In this document: in pieces, positions 34,106 to 46,142 of the stretch
How the letters are laid out: the number at the start of each line of letters is the position of its first letter
Numbering within the stretch: position 1 is the stretch's first letter
From: Siphonodentalium dalli
Lineage: Eukaryota; Mollusca; Scaphopoda; Gadilida; Siphonodentaliidae
NCBI GenBank assembly: GCA_032622095.1
Contig: CP136063.1
Coordinates: forward strand, 151,021,379 to 151,085,378
Length of the DNA: 64,000 bases
Direction of reading: 5' to 3'
The notes under the pieces: generated by a model
The model's input: the letters and a program-made list of their open reading frames with translations, nothing else
Told to the model about the DNA's origin: nothing
Database searches by the model: none
Translations under genes and position numbers: made by a program

Positions 34106-35097
34106 ACATGTCGCCGTCCTACGGTCCATACGTATACTACTGACGTGATCGTATATCCCAAGTTGTCCAGAAATACAGGCACTCCTATGAAACATACATT
34201 TATCATTTTATAGATGGACGAGTAGGTGTTTTGGGTTGTACTGACGTAATCATATTATTGATTTAGAATGATTAATTGACATCCAGTTAATCATGTTAAT
34301 TGATTTATTTGTTGAAGGTAATATCACTTGTACCGGTATTCATCAATTTCATGTACACAGCACGTTTTGAATCAGTAAAAGTGTGCTTTCTACGACACGT
34401 GATATCAACATGTGCTGTTAGTTTACAATTACATCAAAACAATGTTTTCCACGGATATATACATATTATCACAACAGTGTGTAGATCCGTGTCGTGGTAT
34501 CACATCGAGTTGAGGTGGGCAGATTGCCGGATCAAACGAGTTGCCGCAGGCAACAAGTTTGATCCGGCAATCTGCCCACCTCAACGAGACGTGATGCGAC
34601 CACACGGATCAACTCACTGCTGTGATAAAAGGTTTATTATATGACGCCCAGTTACTATAATAACCAGTTAATTGCCGATCTTTTTCACTTCAGCAGTTCT
34701 ATTTTTACCAGAGTCTATTTTAAAGGATAAATAGTTCGTCGACTTTAATTCGGCAGATCTCGGGAATTTCCGTAGGAGTGTGATCTGATTTGATCTGGGG
34801 AAATCTCACTCAGTGTGATCCGATGATTTGGATATTTAGGGAAGAATAGTCATAGTCATATAATAAATATACTTCCCAACGCATCCTATTTCCCATACTT
34901 TTAACCATAAATGTGTTCCAGTAGTATATATTATATATACGACAGAAAACTGTTTTTCTGCTAAAATAACACCACATTTTGGTGTCACGTGACCAACATT
35001 TGGCAACAAAACACACTTTTACCGATTCGAAATGTACTGTGCGCATGAATACACATGCAAAGGTCATAGGTGCTGTTCCGGTATTTTTACCAGAACA
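34106..35097. other. No gene; fold-back sequence
   Basis: Holds the palindrome at 34466-34628. Outer phrases GAATCAGTAAAAGTGTGCTTT (34372) and inverted CACACTTTTACCGATTC (35010) suggest a larger, older fold-back element of about 0.75 kb. Confidence 0.45.
34466..34628. repeat. 163-bp palindrome with 29-bp perfect arms
   Basis: The arms 34509-34537 and 34557-34585 (GTTGAGGTGGGCAGATTGCC...) are perfect inverted copies. The centre has its own small inverted pair, GTTGCC-GCA-GGCAAC. Weaker pairing extends to TTATCAC/GTGATAA at the outer edges. Confidence 0.85.
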
Positions 35098-35106
35098 GTT
35101 GAGTAT

Positions 35107-37520
35107 GGGTCCTACTAAACAACGAACACAAACGAACACAAACGAACATAAACAAACACAGGTCCAAAAAGCGGAGTAGAAGGGTGAAATTTGGTTTGTG
35201 TGTGCGCGTGGGTCCATTCTATGTGTATGTGGTGTTATTTCCAACTTTGATGATTTATTTTTTGAGTTATTAGCATTATTTGAATACAAAACTACTAAAC
35301 AACGAACACAAACGAACATAAGATTAGCGGCAGTGCAGAGGCTACCGTGCAGGTGTTAATTAACTACGGCTTACTCTGTCTCCTTGTTTTTACTGCAAGA
35401 TGATTGTCAATTTTATCACTGATGGCAATAAAAACACGGGGAAACATCAGAGGTCGGCGTTTTAATGCATAGCTAACAAAACATTTGAGTGAATGTTAGT
35501 GAGTCATGGTTGTCAGTCTCTAAGATGACTATATATATTTTCTTGCTTTCCTGATACACGCATACCAGGCATCTTAAGGAAAATCTCAATCGTAATTTAA
35601 GTAAAACAGACAGTGATCAAACTGTCAATAAGATGGAAAAGTATTCAATAGCGAGAGCGGCTTGGTAACAATAGAAAACAAAATCATTTATGACGAAATA
35701 CAGACAGACATAATTGACAAATATATGTGACAACAGACGATACCTTACATTTATGGAAAGACGAAAGTTTTCAATGCTAGAAAACAAAATTCAACAATTC
35801 CGAAATGTTGGACAAATAACAATTATGAAAGCATTAAAGGTGCGGGAGTCCTTGGCAGTGGGTATATGCTGTGAAAATTTTCCAATGGTCAAAAACCGAC
35901 AAAAAGAAAAAGGTAGACAGATTTTGTCCGTATACAAATAAGAAATATCGCATAAACAGTACCGGTATGTTATTGTCATATGTTTGACCATTGTGTAAAC
36001 AAAATCATAAAAGTTACTTTCCTGGTGTTTGTTTATATTATGATGGTAAACATAAAGAGCGTTCTTTGTTGCTGAATTCCTGATATGGAACTAATAAAGA
36101 GCGTTTACAACACAACTAGACTCTTGCTTAGGTAATATATAGTAGGTCTTTATGATAGCATGCTGTTTACGATAAACGAAACTGTATGCGTGTTAGTGTT
36201 TTTCTGTTTACAGTGATTGGAACAAATATGAATATTTTCGACAACTAAGTGCCTTTAATAATATAATTAACAAAAAAATTGACTGAGTTTACAGACAATT
36301 TAAATGAAACAGTGACTCACCAACTGCGTGACATTCGAGTGGAGGGGATTTTACATTATCAGGCATTGCATCATCTTTGGAAGTGAGACACAAAATTTGA
36401 ACAAATATGACGGCCGAACAACGAGACAGACTAATGCGAAGACTTCTTAATTTTGTGAGTGACAATTCCAAATTCCAAACTTCAACTGACAATAATTAAC
36501 TATACCCAAAACTACCGCTCTCGGAAAAAAAAAATGGACAAAAAAAGGAAAGAGTGAAGGCATCAAAAACCAAGACGATCACCAATAAACGACAGAAAGT
36601 TAGCATATAGTATGGAAATATACATAGAGGATCTCACATGAGTTTCTATTTTATAAGGAATTCATCAACCGAGTTCACTAAATTCGATTTGAGCCGAGGT
36701 TCACCTCGGCTCAAATAGAATTTAGTGGACGAGGTTGATAAATTACGTATAATATAAAACGAGTTTGAGATACTTTTTATCACATGGTCATATAATCGCT
36801 TAAATTTTTATCGAAAACAACAATAATTAACAGACAGAGAACTTTGTCCCAAAGAGCAGCGTGACGTCATTGCACGCAACGATATTACACGTGTCTATTA
36901 CGCTCGAACTTGTATTACATAGGAAAATAGTGCTAAGCATGTGATAAAATAACATATAGACTTCTTGGATTCATATCAAATAAGTGCATTACTTGATTTT
37001 AATGATTTAAATAATGCAACATTTTGCTGGAGCCATTTTCATCCATGCACTGACTTCAAGGAGAACAAACTCTGCCCATCGTTCCGCCGGGGCTGAGTCA
37101 GTGTAAAATAATATATAAATATTTGATTGTATATAAAACAAACTTTGATTATAGTACCTGAAGCTCTACTGAAAGAGCAGTGTGATGCCAGGGAAGTTAA
37201 ACGAAGTAATAATAAGACAAACTAACTATGTCAAAACAATTCAGTGACAAAGAGACAGAGTATAAGCCATAGAGAAGGCGGTAGTTAATTAACACCTTTA
37301 TTAACACCTTTGCAATACGGCTAATCTCATGTTCGTTTGTGTTCGTTGTTTAGTAGCTTTGCATTCAAATAATGCTTATAACTCGAAAAATAAGTCATCA
37401 AAGTTGGAAATAACACCACATACACATATAATGGACCCACACGCACCCACAAACCAAATTTCACCCTTCTATTCCGCTTTTTAGACCTGTGTTCGTTTAT
37501 GTTCGTTGTTTAGTAGGACC
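35107..37520. mobile_element. Mutator-like element, 2.4 kb, long TIRs and 9-bp TSD
   Basis: GTTGAGTAT lies at 35098-35106 and again at 37521-37529. The ends (G)GGTCCTACTAAACAACGAAC pair as inverted repeats for about 270 bp (35107-35385 and 37245-37520), roughly 85-90 percent alike by eye. A 9-bp duplication and TIRs above 100 bp are typical of MULEs. No transposase was recognised; a 75-codon frame at 35714-35941 is unidentified. An inner palindrome lies at 36662-36741. Confidence 0.8.
36662..36741. repeat. Palindrome inside the Mutator-like element
   Basis: The arms TCATCAACC..ACTAAATTCGATTTGAGCCGAGG and their inverted copy (36704-36741) flank a 4-bp centre, with few mismatches. Confidence 0.75.
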
Positions 37521-37531
37521 GTTGAGTATAA

Positions 37532-37955
37532 CAGGTCAGCGAGAACCCAAAATCGATGTACTAAACCTCGATTTGTGTTAAAAACCTAGATCGAGGTTCT
37601 TCGAGACCATGTGACCACTGGTCAAAACATACACCCATGATATAAGGGGAAACACTCTAAACCAAATATGATACTAATGGAAGTAATGTAGTGTAAGTGA
37701 TATAGGCTATGGTAGAGTATAGTATTTCAGTGTTTCATCTTACACCTATGGGAGGCCAAATTCACATTTAATAATTAATAGGTCCTATGGCTATGACTCG
37801 TATGAGTATGATGATAGGTCACCATTAGCTGTAAGATCAAATACTACACACTAATCACTATATCACCAGTGGTCACATGTTCTCGAAGAACCTCGATCGA
37901 GGTTGTTTACACAAATCGAGGTTTAGTACATCGATTTTGGGTTCTCCCTGACCTG
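37532..37955. mobile_element. 424-bp MITE with about 90-bp TIRs
   Basis: TATAA at 37527-37531 and 37956-37960. The ends CAGGTCAGCGAGAACCC and inverted GGGTTCTCCCTGACCTG pair for about 90 bp, including CGATGTACTAAACCTCGATTTGTG. It lies two bases from the right duplication of the Mutator-like element. Superfamily open. Confidence 0.75.
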
Positions 37956-38479
37956 TATAATGTCTATATAATGGCCAACAACACTACTGTGGTTTGTCCA
38001 AACCAGAGCTAGAGCATTCGATGATTTGTGTTTTGATCTTCCTAACTTCAACTTCAAGTTTAAATGTATATTTTCATACCTGAATCGGAATAGTATATTT
38101 TGCCAAATTTGTAGACCAATGAGTTCTGTATTTTCTGAAGCGTTTCTTGTACTCATTGGTATCTTTGTATCATCACGAATGCTCAAAATACATCAAGTTT
38201 TGTTCAATTTCTTACAAATCTTTCCACAAGAAATCACCTGTAAAGGATATGACGTCACGGATTTCCCAAATGTCTGCATGAAAAAGGCGGCTTTTTTTTG
38301 TTCTACTTATTTCGTTTCGGTTGTATAAAAATTATAAATGAATAAATGAATCATAATGTTGCTGTCAACCTGTCAGGCCACAGTCAGGAATAATATTTAT
38401 ACTCCCTGTTGCTGTTTATGAAAAAATTCGTAAAATACGGAATCCCGGAACTGATTGCAATAGATTTTTTACAGGAATA

Positions 38480-40296
38480 GGCGATACCCGGGCAAAGCGG
38501 ATCACGTAAGGGTTTCTTGTACAAAATGCAACCGGCAATCAGAATTATTAGCACTGTCAGTTTCTAATCATGATGGCATAACATTTGACGGATGATGCAT
38601 TAAGATACATCGATTGGTTTGGTTGCTATAGTGATTTTTATACGCCCTTTTGAAAAAAAGGCCGTATTATAGTATTGGTCTGTCCGTCCGTCCGGGCGGG
38701 CGGGCGTCCGTCCGTCCGTTAACCTGTTGTCCAGATGATAACTTTAGTTAGAGTGAACCAAAATTAGTAAAATTTGGTATGTGGGTTTATTAGCCGAAAA
38801 GTAAGTTCAAGTTCGAATTTAGGTTCCGCCCGACAATTTTCACCGGAGTTATGCCCCTTATTTAACGTTTTTTGACTTAGAAAATCCTTGAAATTTGTTG
38901 TCCGGATAATAACTTTAGTATAGTTAATCGGAATGAATCCAAATTTGGTATATTACTTTCTCCCACCAAAACACAGGTCAAGTTCGAACTTGGGTTCTGT
39001 CCGACCATTTTTGGCAGAGTTATGCCCCTTTTTCGACTCAGAAAATTCAGTTTTTCTTATGTTTTTTGGTTTCCGGATGATAACTCGATTTTGGAATGTT
39101 TATACGCAAAACCCGTTTTTTTGTGGATTACATATATCAAAATACAGCTCAAGTCCGTATTTCGTTTTAATCCGATAATTTTTGCGAGAGTTATGGCCAC
39201 TTTTTTTACGTAATTTGACTTAGAAAATCCCTGAAATTTGTTGTCCGGATGATAACTTTAGTTAGAGTGAACCGATTTCAATAAAATTTGGTATGTGGGT
39301 TTATTAGGAGAAAAGAGAGCTCAAGTTCGAATTTGGGTTCCGTCCGCCAATTTTCACCGGAGTTCTGCCCCTTATTTGACGTAATTTGACTTAGAAAATC
39401 CCTGAAATTTGTTGTCCGGATAACTTTACTAGAGCTTATCGGATTCAATGATAATTTGGTATATTACTTTCTCCCACCAAAACACAGGTCAAGTTCAAAT
39501 TTGAGTTCCGTCCGCCAATTTTTACCAGAGTTATGCCCCTTTTTTACCAGTTTCCGCCGACCCAAGAGAGGGCGTATATTGCACGCCCATCGTAGCTCTT
39601 GTTAATTTTGATCAGCTTTGCCCGGCCTTTGGGCAAATCGGATCACCACATCGGGCAATGCGGATCAGCAAACGAATCCTTCTGAAAATGCAATAATTTT
39701 CAACTATTCATATGCTTTTTAGTTTTATTAATTACAATAATACATATTTATCGCAAATAATTAAGTTTTCCAATTATGGTCATGCTCGGACAGGCACGAG
39801 TTTTGTCGATACATCGGACTAAAATTGTCCAAATTCACTTAATCTGCGCATGTGTACCGGAAGTTAGTCATGTTATGAATGATCCGCTTTGCCCGATCCG
39901 CTTTGCCCAGATTACATCTTGTTACAGTCCGGCGTATTACGCGCGTGTCCTATCAAATGTAGCAAATTGACATATTGTCTTATTCCACATATATATTGCC
40001 TAAGACACCAACAACATTTATTCGCGTAGATGGGTATGTGACCATCGACCTGCGCAATAGATATGCGCAAACGCACAATAATTACAAATTTGGTAAAATC
40101 GTAAAATGTCGACGAAAATGTTCTAATGGGCTACAAAATTTTAGTATACCTAGTTCTCTGTGGAAATGTATAAAAACTAACCAAACATAAAACTATTTTA
40201 TTCTAAAATATGGATAGAATCGGAATAATTTGCTAGAATTGAAATAATAAAGGTGATCGGCTTTGCCCGGGCGATCCGCTTTGCCCGGGTCTCCCC
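38480..40296. mobile_element. TA-flanked element with GGGCAAAGCGGATC ends
   Basis: The left end GGCGATACCCGGGCAAAGCG and the inverted right end GGGGAGACCCGGGCAAAGCG differ at two of 24 positions. TA precedes (38478-38479) and follows (40297-40298). The end motif GCTTTGCCCG recurs inside (39608-39670, 39885-39910). A family F array is nested at 38640-39602. The right part is copied at 41071-42543 by the tandem duplication. Confidence 0.6.
38640..39602 (+). repeat. Helitron-like array, family F
   Basis: Starts TACGCCCTTTTGAAAAAAAGGCC and a GTCCGTCCGTCCG tract, then about five monomers near 165 bp with TTGTCCGGATGATAACTTTAG, AAAATTTGGTATGTGGG, CAAGTTCGAATTTGGGTTCC and GAGTTATGCCCC. Ends GAGGGCGTATATTGCACGCCC. 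Confidence 0.7.
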
Positions 40297-41065
40297 TAAT
40301 TAGGCTACATAAACACATAATAAATAACAAGGTTCAAGAAAAGGGAAATTTGTGAATTTTATTAGTTTAAATAAATTTGATAAAATCATCAAGTTATGAC
40401 TTATGTATATACTATATTCAGGAATACTAATTAATTAAGCACAACCGTGACTAGCAGCGTGTTGCTCACCCGTCGCATGTCCTGAAGAAAAAATACGAAC
40501 GACGTATATGTATATACGGTACGCACTGAATAAAAGACAACAACATTTGTTATCGGAATTCAATATTATTGGACTCGTAGTTTTCATGCATATAGAAAGC
40601 TGACAACACAAAGTTATGATAGGAATTAAATCACACGTGCACACACATAATATAATATGGATACTCAATCTTCTATATATACGAGGTATTGGAGTCCACG
40701 TGGTTTACATCGTTTCTTCAGTTTTTTCGTTGATTTACATCCCGGTGGGCTCTCGTTAGCCTTCAGCTTCACTACTTTCACTCTTTTGTTGATTTTTCTG
40801 TTACATTTCTTCCATTTCACACCACGTTTGTCATACAGACAAAGGCGACAAATTTTGATCTCATCTTTGGCAGTTGGACAATCCTCGCCTCCTTTGCGGA
40901 GAAATAACTCCCTGGTACGGACGCCAGATGTAACATTGCACGAGCTCCACAACATACCCCTGTACTGACAAGAGTCACAACATTTATACAATGTTTTGGT
41001 AAGGTTGCATCTAACATCCAAAGAAGGCAAAAGTACCATCATTCTTTTCCTGGTTTTCGTCTCTG
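38832..41065. repeat. 2.24-kb tandem duplication, copy 1
   Basis: This segment, from inside a family F monomer to inside the growth factor gene, is repeated at 41071-43312. By eye there are about six substitutions and one 8-bp insertion (TAAAATCG) in copy 2, about 99.7 percent identity. The offset is 2239 bp before and 2247 bp after the insertion. Confidence 0.9.
40665..41065 (-). pseudogene. 5'-truncated second copy of the midkine/pleiotrophin-like gene
   Basis: The last 131 codons match the complete gene at 42912-43517 with two visible amino-acid changes (G for S in RKG-EDCP, R for L in KP-GLQ). At 41065 the match ends and array sequence follows; an in-frame TGA lies three codons upstream and no ATG precedes TRKRMM. 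Signal peptide, propeptide and first cysteine-tryptophan part of module 1 are missing. It has no promoter of its own in view and is most likely non-functional. Confidence 0.85.
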
Positions 41066-41070
41066 TGCCC

Positions 41071-43312
41071 GCCAATTTTCACCGGAGTTATGCCCCTTAT
41101 TTAACGTTTTTTGACTTAGAAAATCCTTGAAATTTGTTGTCCGGATGATAACTTTAGTATAGTTAATCGGAATGAATCCAAATTTGGTATATTACTTTCT
41201 CCCACCAAAACACAGGTCAAGTTCGAACTTGGGTTCTGTCCGACCATTTTTGGCAGAGTTATGCCCCTTTTTCGACTAAGAAAATTCAGTTTTTCTTATG
41301 TTTTTTGGTTTCCGGATGATAACTCGATTTTGGAATGTTTATACGCAAAACCCGTTTTTTTGTGGATTACATATATCAAAATACAGCTCAAGTCCGTATT
41401 TCGTTTTAATCCGATAATTTTTGCGAGAGTTATGGCCACTTTTTTTACGTAATTTGACTTAGAAAATCCCTGAAATTTGTTGTCCGGATGATAACTTTAG
41501 TTAGAGTGAACCGATTTCAATAAAATTTGGTATGTGGGTTTATTAGGAGAAAAGAGAGCTCAAGTTCGAATTTGGGTTCCGTCCGCCAATTTTCACCGGA
41601 GTTCTGCCCCTTATTTGACGTAATTTGACTTAGAAAATCCCTGAAATTTGTTGTCCGGATAACTTTACTAGAGCTTATCGGATTCAATGATAATTTGGTA
41701 TATTACTTTCTCCCACCAAAACACAGGTCAAGTTCAAATTTGAGTTCCGTCCGCCAATTTTTACCAGAGTTATGCCCCTTTTTTACCAGTTTCCGCCGAC
41801 CCAAGAGAGGGCGTATATTGCACGCCCATCGTAGCTCTTGTTAATTTTGATCAGCTTTGCCCGGCCTTTGGGCAAATCGGATCACCACATCGGGCAAAGC
41901 GGATCAGCAAACGAATCCTTCTGAAAATGCAATAATTTTCAACTATTCATATGCTTTTTAGTTTTATTAATTACAATAATACATATTTATCGCAAATAAT
42001 TAAGTTTTCCAATTATGGTCATGCTCGGACAGGCACGAGTTTTGTCGATACATCGGACTAAAATTGTCCAAATTCACTTAATCTGCGCATGTGTACCGGA
42101 AGTTAGTCATGTTATGAATGATCCGCTTTGCCCGATCCGCTTTGCCCAGATTACATCTTGTTACAGTCCGGCGTATTACGCGCGTGTCCTATCAAATGTA
42201 GCAAATTGACATATTGTCTTATTCCACATATATATTGCCTAAGACACCAACAACATTTATTCGCGTAGATGGGTATGTGACCATCGACCTGCGCAATAGA
42301 TATGCGCAAACGCACAATAATTACAAATTTGGTAAAATCGTAAAATCGTAAAATGTCGACGAAAATGTTCTAATGGGCTACAAAATTTTAGTATACCTAG
42401 TTCTCTGTGGAAATGTATAAAAACTAACCAAACATAAAACTATTTTATTCTAAAATATGGATAGAATCGGAATAATTTGCTAGAATTGAAATAATAAAGG
42501 TGATCGGCTTTGCCCGGGCGATCCGCTTTGCCCGGGTCTCCCCTAATTAGGCTACATAAACACATAATAAATAACAAGGTTCAAGAAAAGGGAAATTTGT
42601 GAATTTTATTAGTTTAAATAAATTTGATAAAATCATCAAGTTATGACTTATGTATATACTATATTCAGGAATACTAATTAATTAAGCACAACCGTGACTA
42701 GCAGCGTGTTGCTCACCCGTCGCATGTCCTGATGAAAAAATACGAACGACGTATATGTATATACGGTACGCACTGAATAAAAGACAACAACATTTGTTAT
42801 CGGAATTCAATATTATTGGACTCGTAGTTTTCATGCATATAGAAAGCTGACAACACAAAGTTATGATAGGAATTAAATCACACGTGCACACACATAATAT
42901 AATATGGATACTCAATCTTCTATATATACGAGGTATTGGAGTCCAAGTGGTTTACATCGTTTCTTCAGTTTTTTCGTTGATTTACATCCCGGTGGGCTCT
43001 CGTTAGCCTTCAGCTTCACTACTTTCACTCTTTTGTTGATTTTTCTGTTACATTTCTTCCATTTCACACCACGTTTGTCATACAGACAAAGGCGACAAAT
43101 TTTGATCTCATCTTTGGCAGTTGGACAATCCTCGCTTCCTTTGCGGAGAAATAACTCCCTGGTACGGACGCCAGATGTAACATTGCACGAGCTCCACAAC
43201 ATACCCCTGTACTGACAAGAGTCACAACATTTATACAATGTTTTGGTAAGGTTGCATCTAACATCCAAAGAAGGCAAAAGTACCATCATTCTTTTCCTGG
43301 TTTTCGTCTCTG
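41071..43312. repeat. 2.24-kb tandem duplication, copy 2
   Basis: Second unit of the duplication. It ends inside codon sequence of the complete growth factor gene, which continues beyond it to 43517, so this is the original position of the gene's 3' two thirds. Confidence 0.9.
42605..42610 (-). terminator. Candidate poly(A) signal of the growth factor gene
   Basis: AATAAA on the minus strand about 300 bp after the stop codon. Weak evidence in AT-rich DNA. Confidence 0.25.
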
Positions 43313-43517
43313 GGTCACAATGTGTCCATTTAGAATTTTCACGGTCATATTTACACACTGGCTTGTCGTTCTTGGATTTGTTCAGAGCTGATAGCCTGCT
43401 GCTCATAAGAGACTGGTCAATCTCGTTTGGGCCCTCGAATGAATCTTCACTGGAAAATGTTGGTCGAGATAAAACAACTTGCAATGAACACATAGCAAGT
43501 ATAACAACGCGTATCAT
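42912..43517 (-). CDS. Secreted midkine/pleiotrophin-like growth factor, 201 residues
   Basis: Midkine and pleiotrophin are secreted heparin-binding cytokines with small TSP1-like disulphide domains. The protein starts MIRVVILAMCSLQVVLS, a signal peptide likely cut near residue 17. Three modules follow with the pattern C..W-x-x-C..C..C: C55/W64/C67/C88/C97, C101/W108/C111/C131/C141 and C144/W153/C156/C178/C188. Module 1 begins CKYDRENSKWTHCD, very like the family's CKYxFExWGxCD. Module 3 and the tail are rich in Lys/Arg (KKCNRKINKRVKVVK, KKLKKRCK), fitting heparin binding. Vertebrate members have two such domains; three is unusual. The coding region is a single exon, ATG at 43517. Another TSP1-like secreted family is the alternative. 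Confidence 0.8.
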   Translation of the reverse strand: MIRVVILAMCSLQVVLSRPTFSSEDSFEGPNEIDQSLMSSRLSALNKSKNDKPVCKYDRENSKWTHCDPETKTRKRMMVLLPSLDVRCNLTKTLYKCCDSCQYRGMLWSSCNVTSGVRTRELFLRKGSEDCPTAKDEIKICRLCLYDKRGVKWKKCNRKINKRVKVVKLKANESPPGCKSTKKLKKRCKPLGLQYLVYIED

Positions 43518-43608
43518 GGTTGTTCAACATACACACGAGAGCCTCTTTGAACAAATTTGTATGAATGTATGAGACTTAATATGATAAATATTTAAGAAAA
43601 TCGTATCG

Positions 43609-43615
43609 ATATATA
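43609..43615 (-). promoter_or_regulatory. Candidate TATA box of the growth factor gene
   Basis: TATATAT on the minus strand, about 95 bp upstream of the ATG, which would leave a 5' UTR of about 60-65 nt. Only the complete gene copy has it; the truncated copy does not. Confidence 0.3.
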
Positions 43616-43619
43616 GTGA

Positions 43620-44929
43620 CCGCGTGTTTATTTTTAACTGAACACTTTTCACTCTCCATTAGTGAATTACTCAAGCTGCAATGCACACCCATGTCACTAC
43701 ACCATGTTGTTTACATAGCTTGTCAATTGTCACCACATCAGGTCAGTGTCACGATCGGCAGATGTTTAACCCATACCTTGGCAATAGCGACTAGCCATCA
43801 CTGATAATTTGTCAAAAGATATGATCACAGGAATTAATCCATATATCAGTACCCAACTTGAAATCAAAAGCCCAAATAATTTGTTTTAAGAAAGGGTTAA
43901 AGTATTTGGGGTGGGGAGGAGTAGTTTTAAATCTAATAACTCTGTCCCTATTCACCCAAGGACCTCTCACTGTGAGATCCAATGGTTTAGTGATTTCGGA
44001 GGACATGTTTAGGAGTTTAAGTTAACTCATTGGAAGCAAAAGTGATAAATCCCTATCTTTAACACTTTTGACATGCCAGATATTCAAAATTTAATCACTT
44101 CTAAAGAGAAATTATAATTTGTTGACAAGCCAGACTGCTTAGAATGACATACATGTAGGGGATTCCATCTCATATTTAAATGGTATTTTAATTACCCCCC
44201 CCCCCTTCCCCCCAGTTATTTGTTTATCAAACATGGACAGATATAAGAACAGATCTGACCTGTGTATTAAGTAAGATTAAGTGTTTCATAACAGGGGTGT
44301 ATGGTTTTCAAAAATATATGTAGTTTATACAATTCAAAACTATTATCTATATAATGTTATACAGACATAATATGATGAGGATTGCTGGCCCCTATGACCA
44401 CTAAATCGTTCATATAAAAGAAAGTAAGTTAGCACTCAATTAAATGGTTTCACACATTACAATGTTTTACAAGTAGCTTGGACACTAAAAGCCACAACCT
44501 TCAATGTTAATCTTCTAAGTGCTCTGTGGCCCCTAAAATTCAATCAACCATGAAAATATGAACAAATGGGAAAATAAGGTTCCTGGAAATACTAATCCTA
44601 ATACTAATATCTTATCCTGTAATGAAATTTCAAGAATTTGAGAAACACCAGTCTTATGCTGCCATTAATCAAGTTGACAGTTAGAATAAACAAACAGCCA
44701 GCCACCAGTGTTGTTTATCTTGACCCACCAGAGCTCTATAATATGCCATCACTCATTTCATAACAGATTTCACTTGGAATGTCAACATCTATAAAATGTC
44801 CTCTCATATACTCTGGATGTTCACATGATAATTTATTGACATCATTATATTACATGAAACTATTTCAATAAAATCTTCATATTTTCAAAACAGGATATCA
44901 CACCTAATTAATCGTATAAAACTAAAATA
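43620..44929. other. Upstream of the growth factor gene; repeat traces
   Basis: GATCGGCAGATGTTTAACCCATACC (43753) and CCATATATCAGTACCCAACTTG (43838) recur at 3196 and 18657, so part is an old dispersed repeat. A C13 tract is at 44195-44207. No exon. Confidence 0.4.
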
Positions 44930-45432
44930 AATGAAAGTGTCAATTTTTTAAATTTTTTTTATTAAAGTTCAAACAAAATTTAATATTTGTATATGCTAAA
45001 TTGAGCAAGGAGCTAAATCTAAAAAAATCCAATTTAAAACAAACAAAAATTCTCGAAAAAGGGTCATAACTCCTTTAAAATTAATCGGATCAAACCCATA
45101 TTCGAACTCGATCTGTAATTTGGGCTGTGAAACTCACATAGTCACATGGTTCCAATCAGATAAAAAATGTTTGAGTTATGGCAGAATGTGTGAATTCTAA
45201 GTTGAAAAAGGGCCATAACTCGGTAACAAAAACTCGGATCAAACCCAAATTCGAACTCGATCTGTATTTTGGGCTGAGAAACCCATATACAAAATTTGGT
45301 TCTGATTGGATAGAAAATGTTTGAGTTATCGCATTACTCGTAAAGTGTCTACGGACAGACAGACGGACGAACTGCGAGTGGTCAATCCGGACAACGACAC
45401 TATGTTTACCATACTATGGTTAAACATAAAAA
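44930..45432 (+). repeat. Helitron-like repeat, family D, copy 2
   Basis: GAGCAAGGAGCTAAATCT, two monomers with AAAGGG(T/C)CATAACTC and ATCGGATCAAACCCATATTCGAACTCGATCTG, then AGACAGACGGACG and the end GGTTAAACATAAAAA, as at 3845-4345. Confidence 0.7.
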
Positions 45433-46142
45433 AACAAATGTCTAGTAAAACCCTGGTGAACCATGGCTTACCAGGCTCTACTCCGGTATAATGTTGTAAA
45501 TGCAGGTTAACAATGATATATACTCTGGTAAAAGCCATGTAAGAATGACATACCTTTGTAAATTCTAAGTAAATCATGGTAAAGTCAGGTTAATTAACAA
45601 TGATATACTGTGGTAAAAGCCATGTACATCCATATAAAAAAGACCTAGGCCTACCCTTGTAAATACCAAATTTTCATTTTAGTTTAGGGGTAAGAGTCGT
45701 CTTCCCTGAAAAATATATTTTGGGACACTTTCTGAATAGGGTAACAAACAAAATCGGATGTGTCATATGATGACCTTTAATTTCATATATAGAAACCTTT
45801 GTTGAAGGGGGTGGGGTGCAGCCAACTAGGAAAATATCTTGTTTGGCCCATGGACTATACATTTAAAACAATTCCTAATCCATGTTTAAAGACAAGTATG
45901 ACTACTACAAGTATTATAAATGTCCAGGCTCATAAACTGGAGCAAAAATAGAGTGTTATTAAATATAAAAGTTTTTGATTATTGTAATCAAAAAGTATTT
46001 GATTAATTATTTGTAATCAAATCATGACATCAGCTGGAAAATAGAAATTGTATTGTATTTGTAATCATCAAATTTGCAAATATTTATTATTTTAATCAAA
46101 TACTTTAGGCATGCAATTGCCCCATTCCCGGCTGCTATATCA
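45433..46142. other. No gene; short direct repeat
   Basis: A unit of about 85 bp with AACAATGATATACTCTGGTAAAAGCCATGTA occurs twice (about 45506 and 45597). The rest is AT-rich without exons. Confidence 0.45.

Noticed and set aside
34810-35319. 169-codon minus-strand frame (FVCVRCLVVLYS...)
   Set aside because: It spans the TIR of the Mutator-like element and its target site. The Cys-Val-rich repeats come from AACGAACACAAACG.
42912-43268. Frame 43064-43264 (minus) and 42904-43215 (plus) over the growth factor gene
   Set aside because: They are shadow frames of the cysteine-rich coding region, lacking signal peptide or module pattern.
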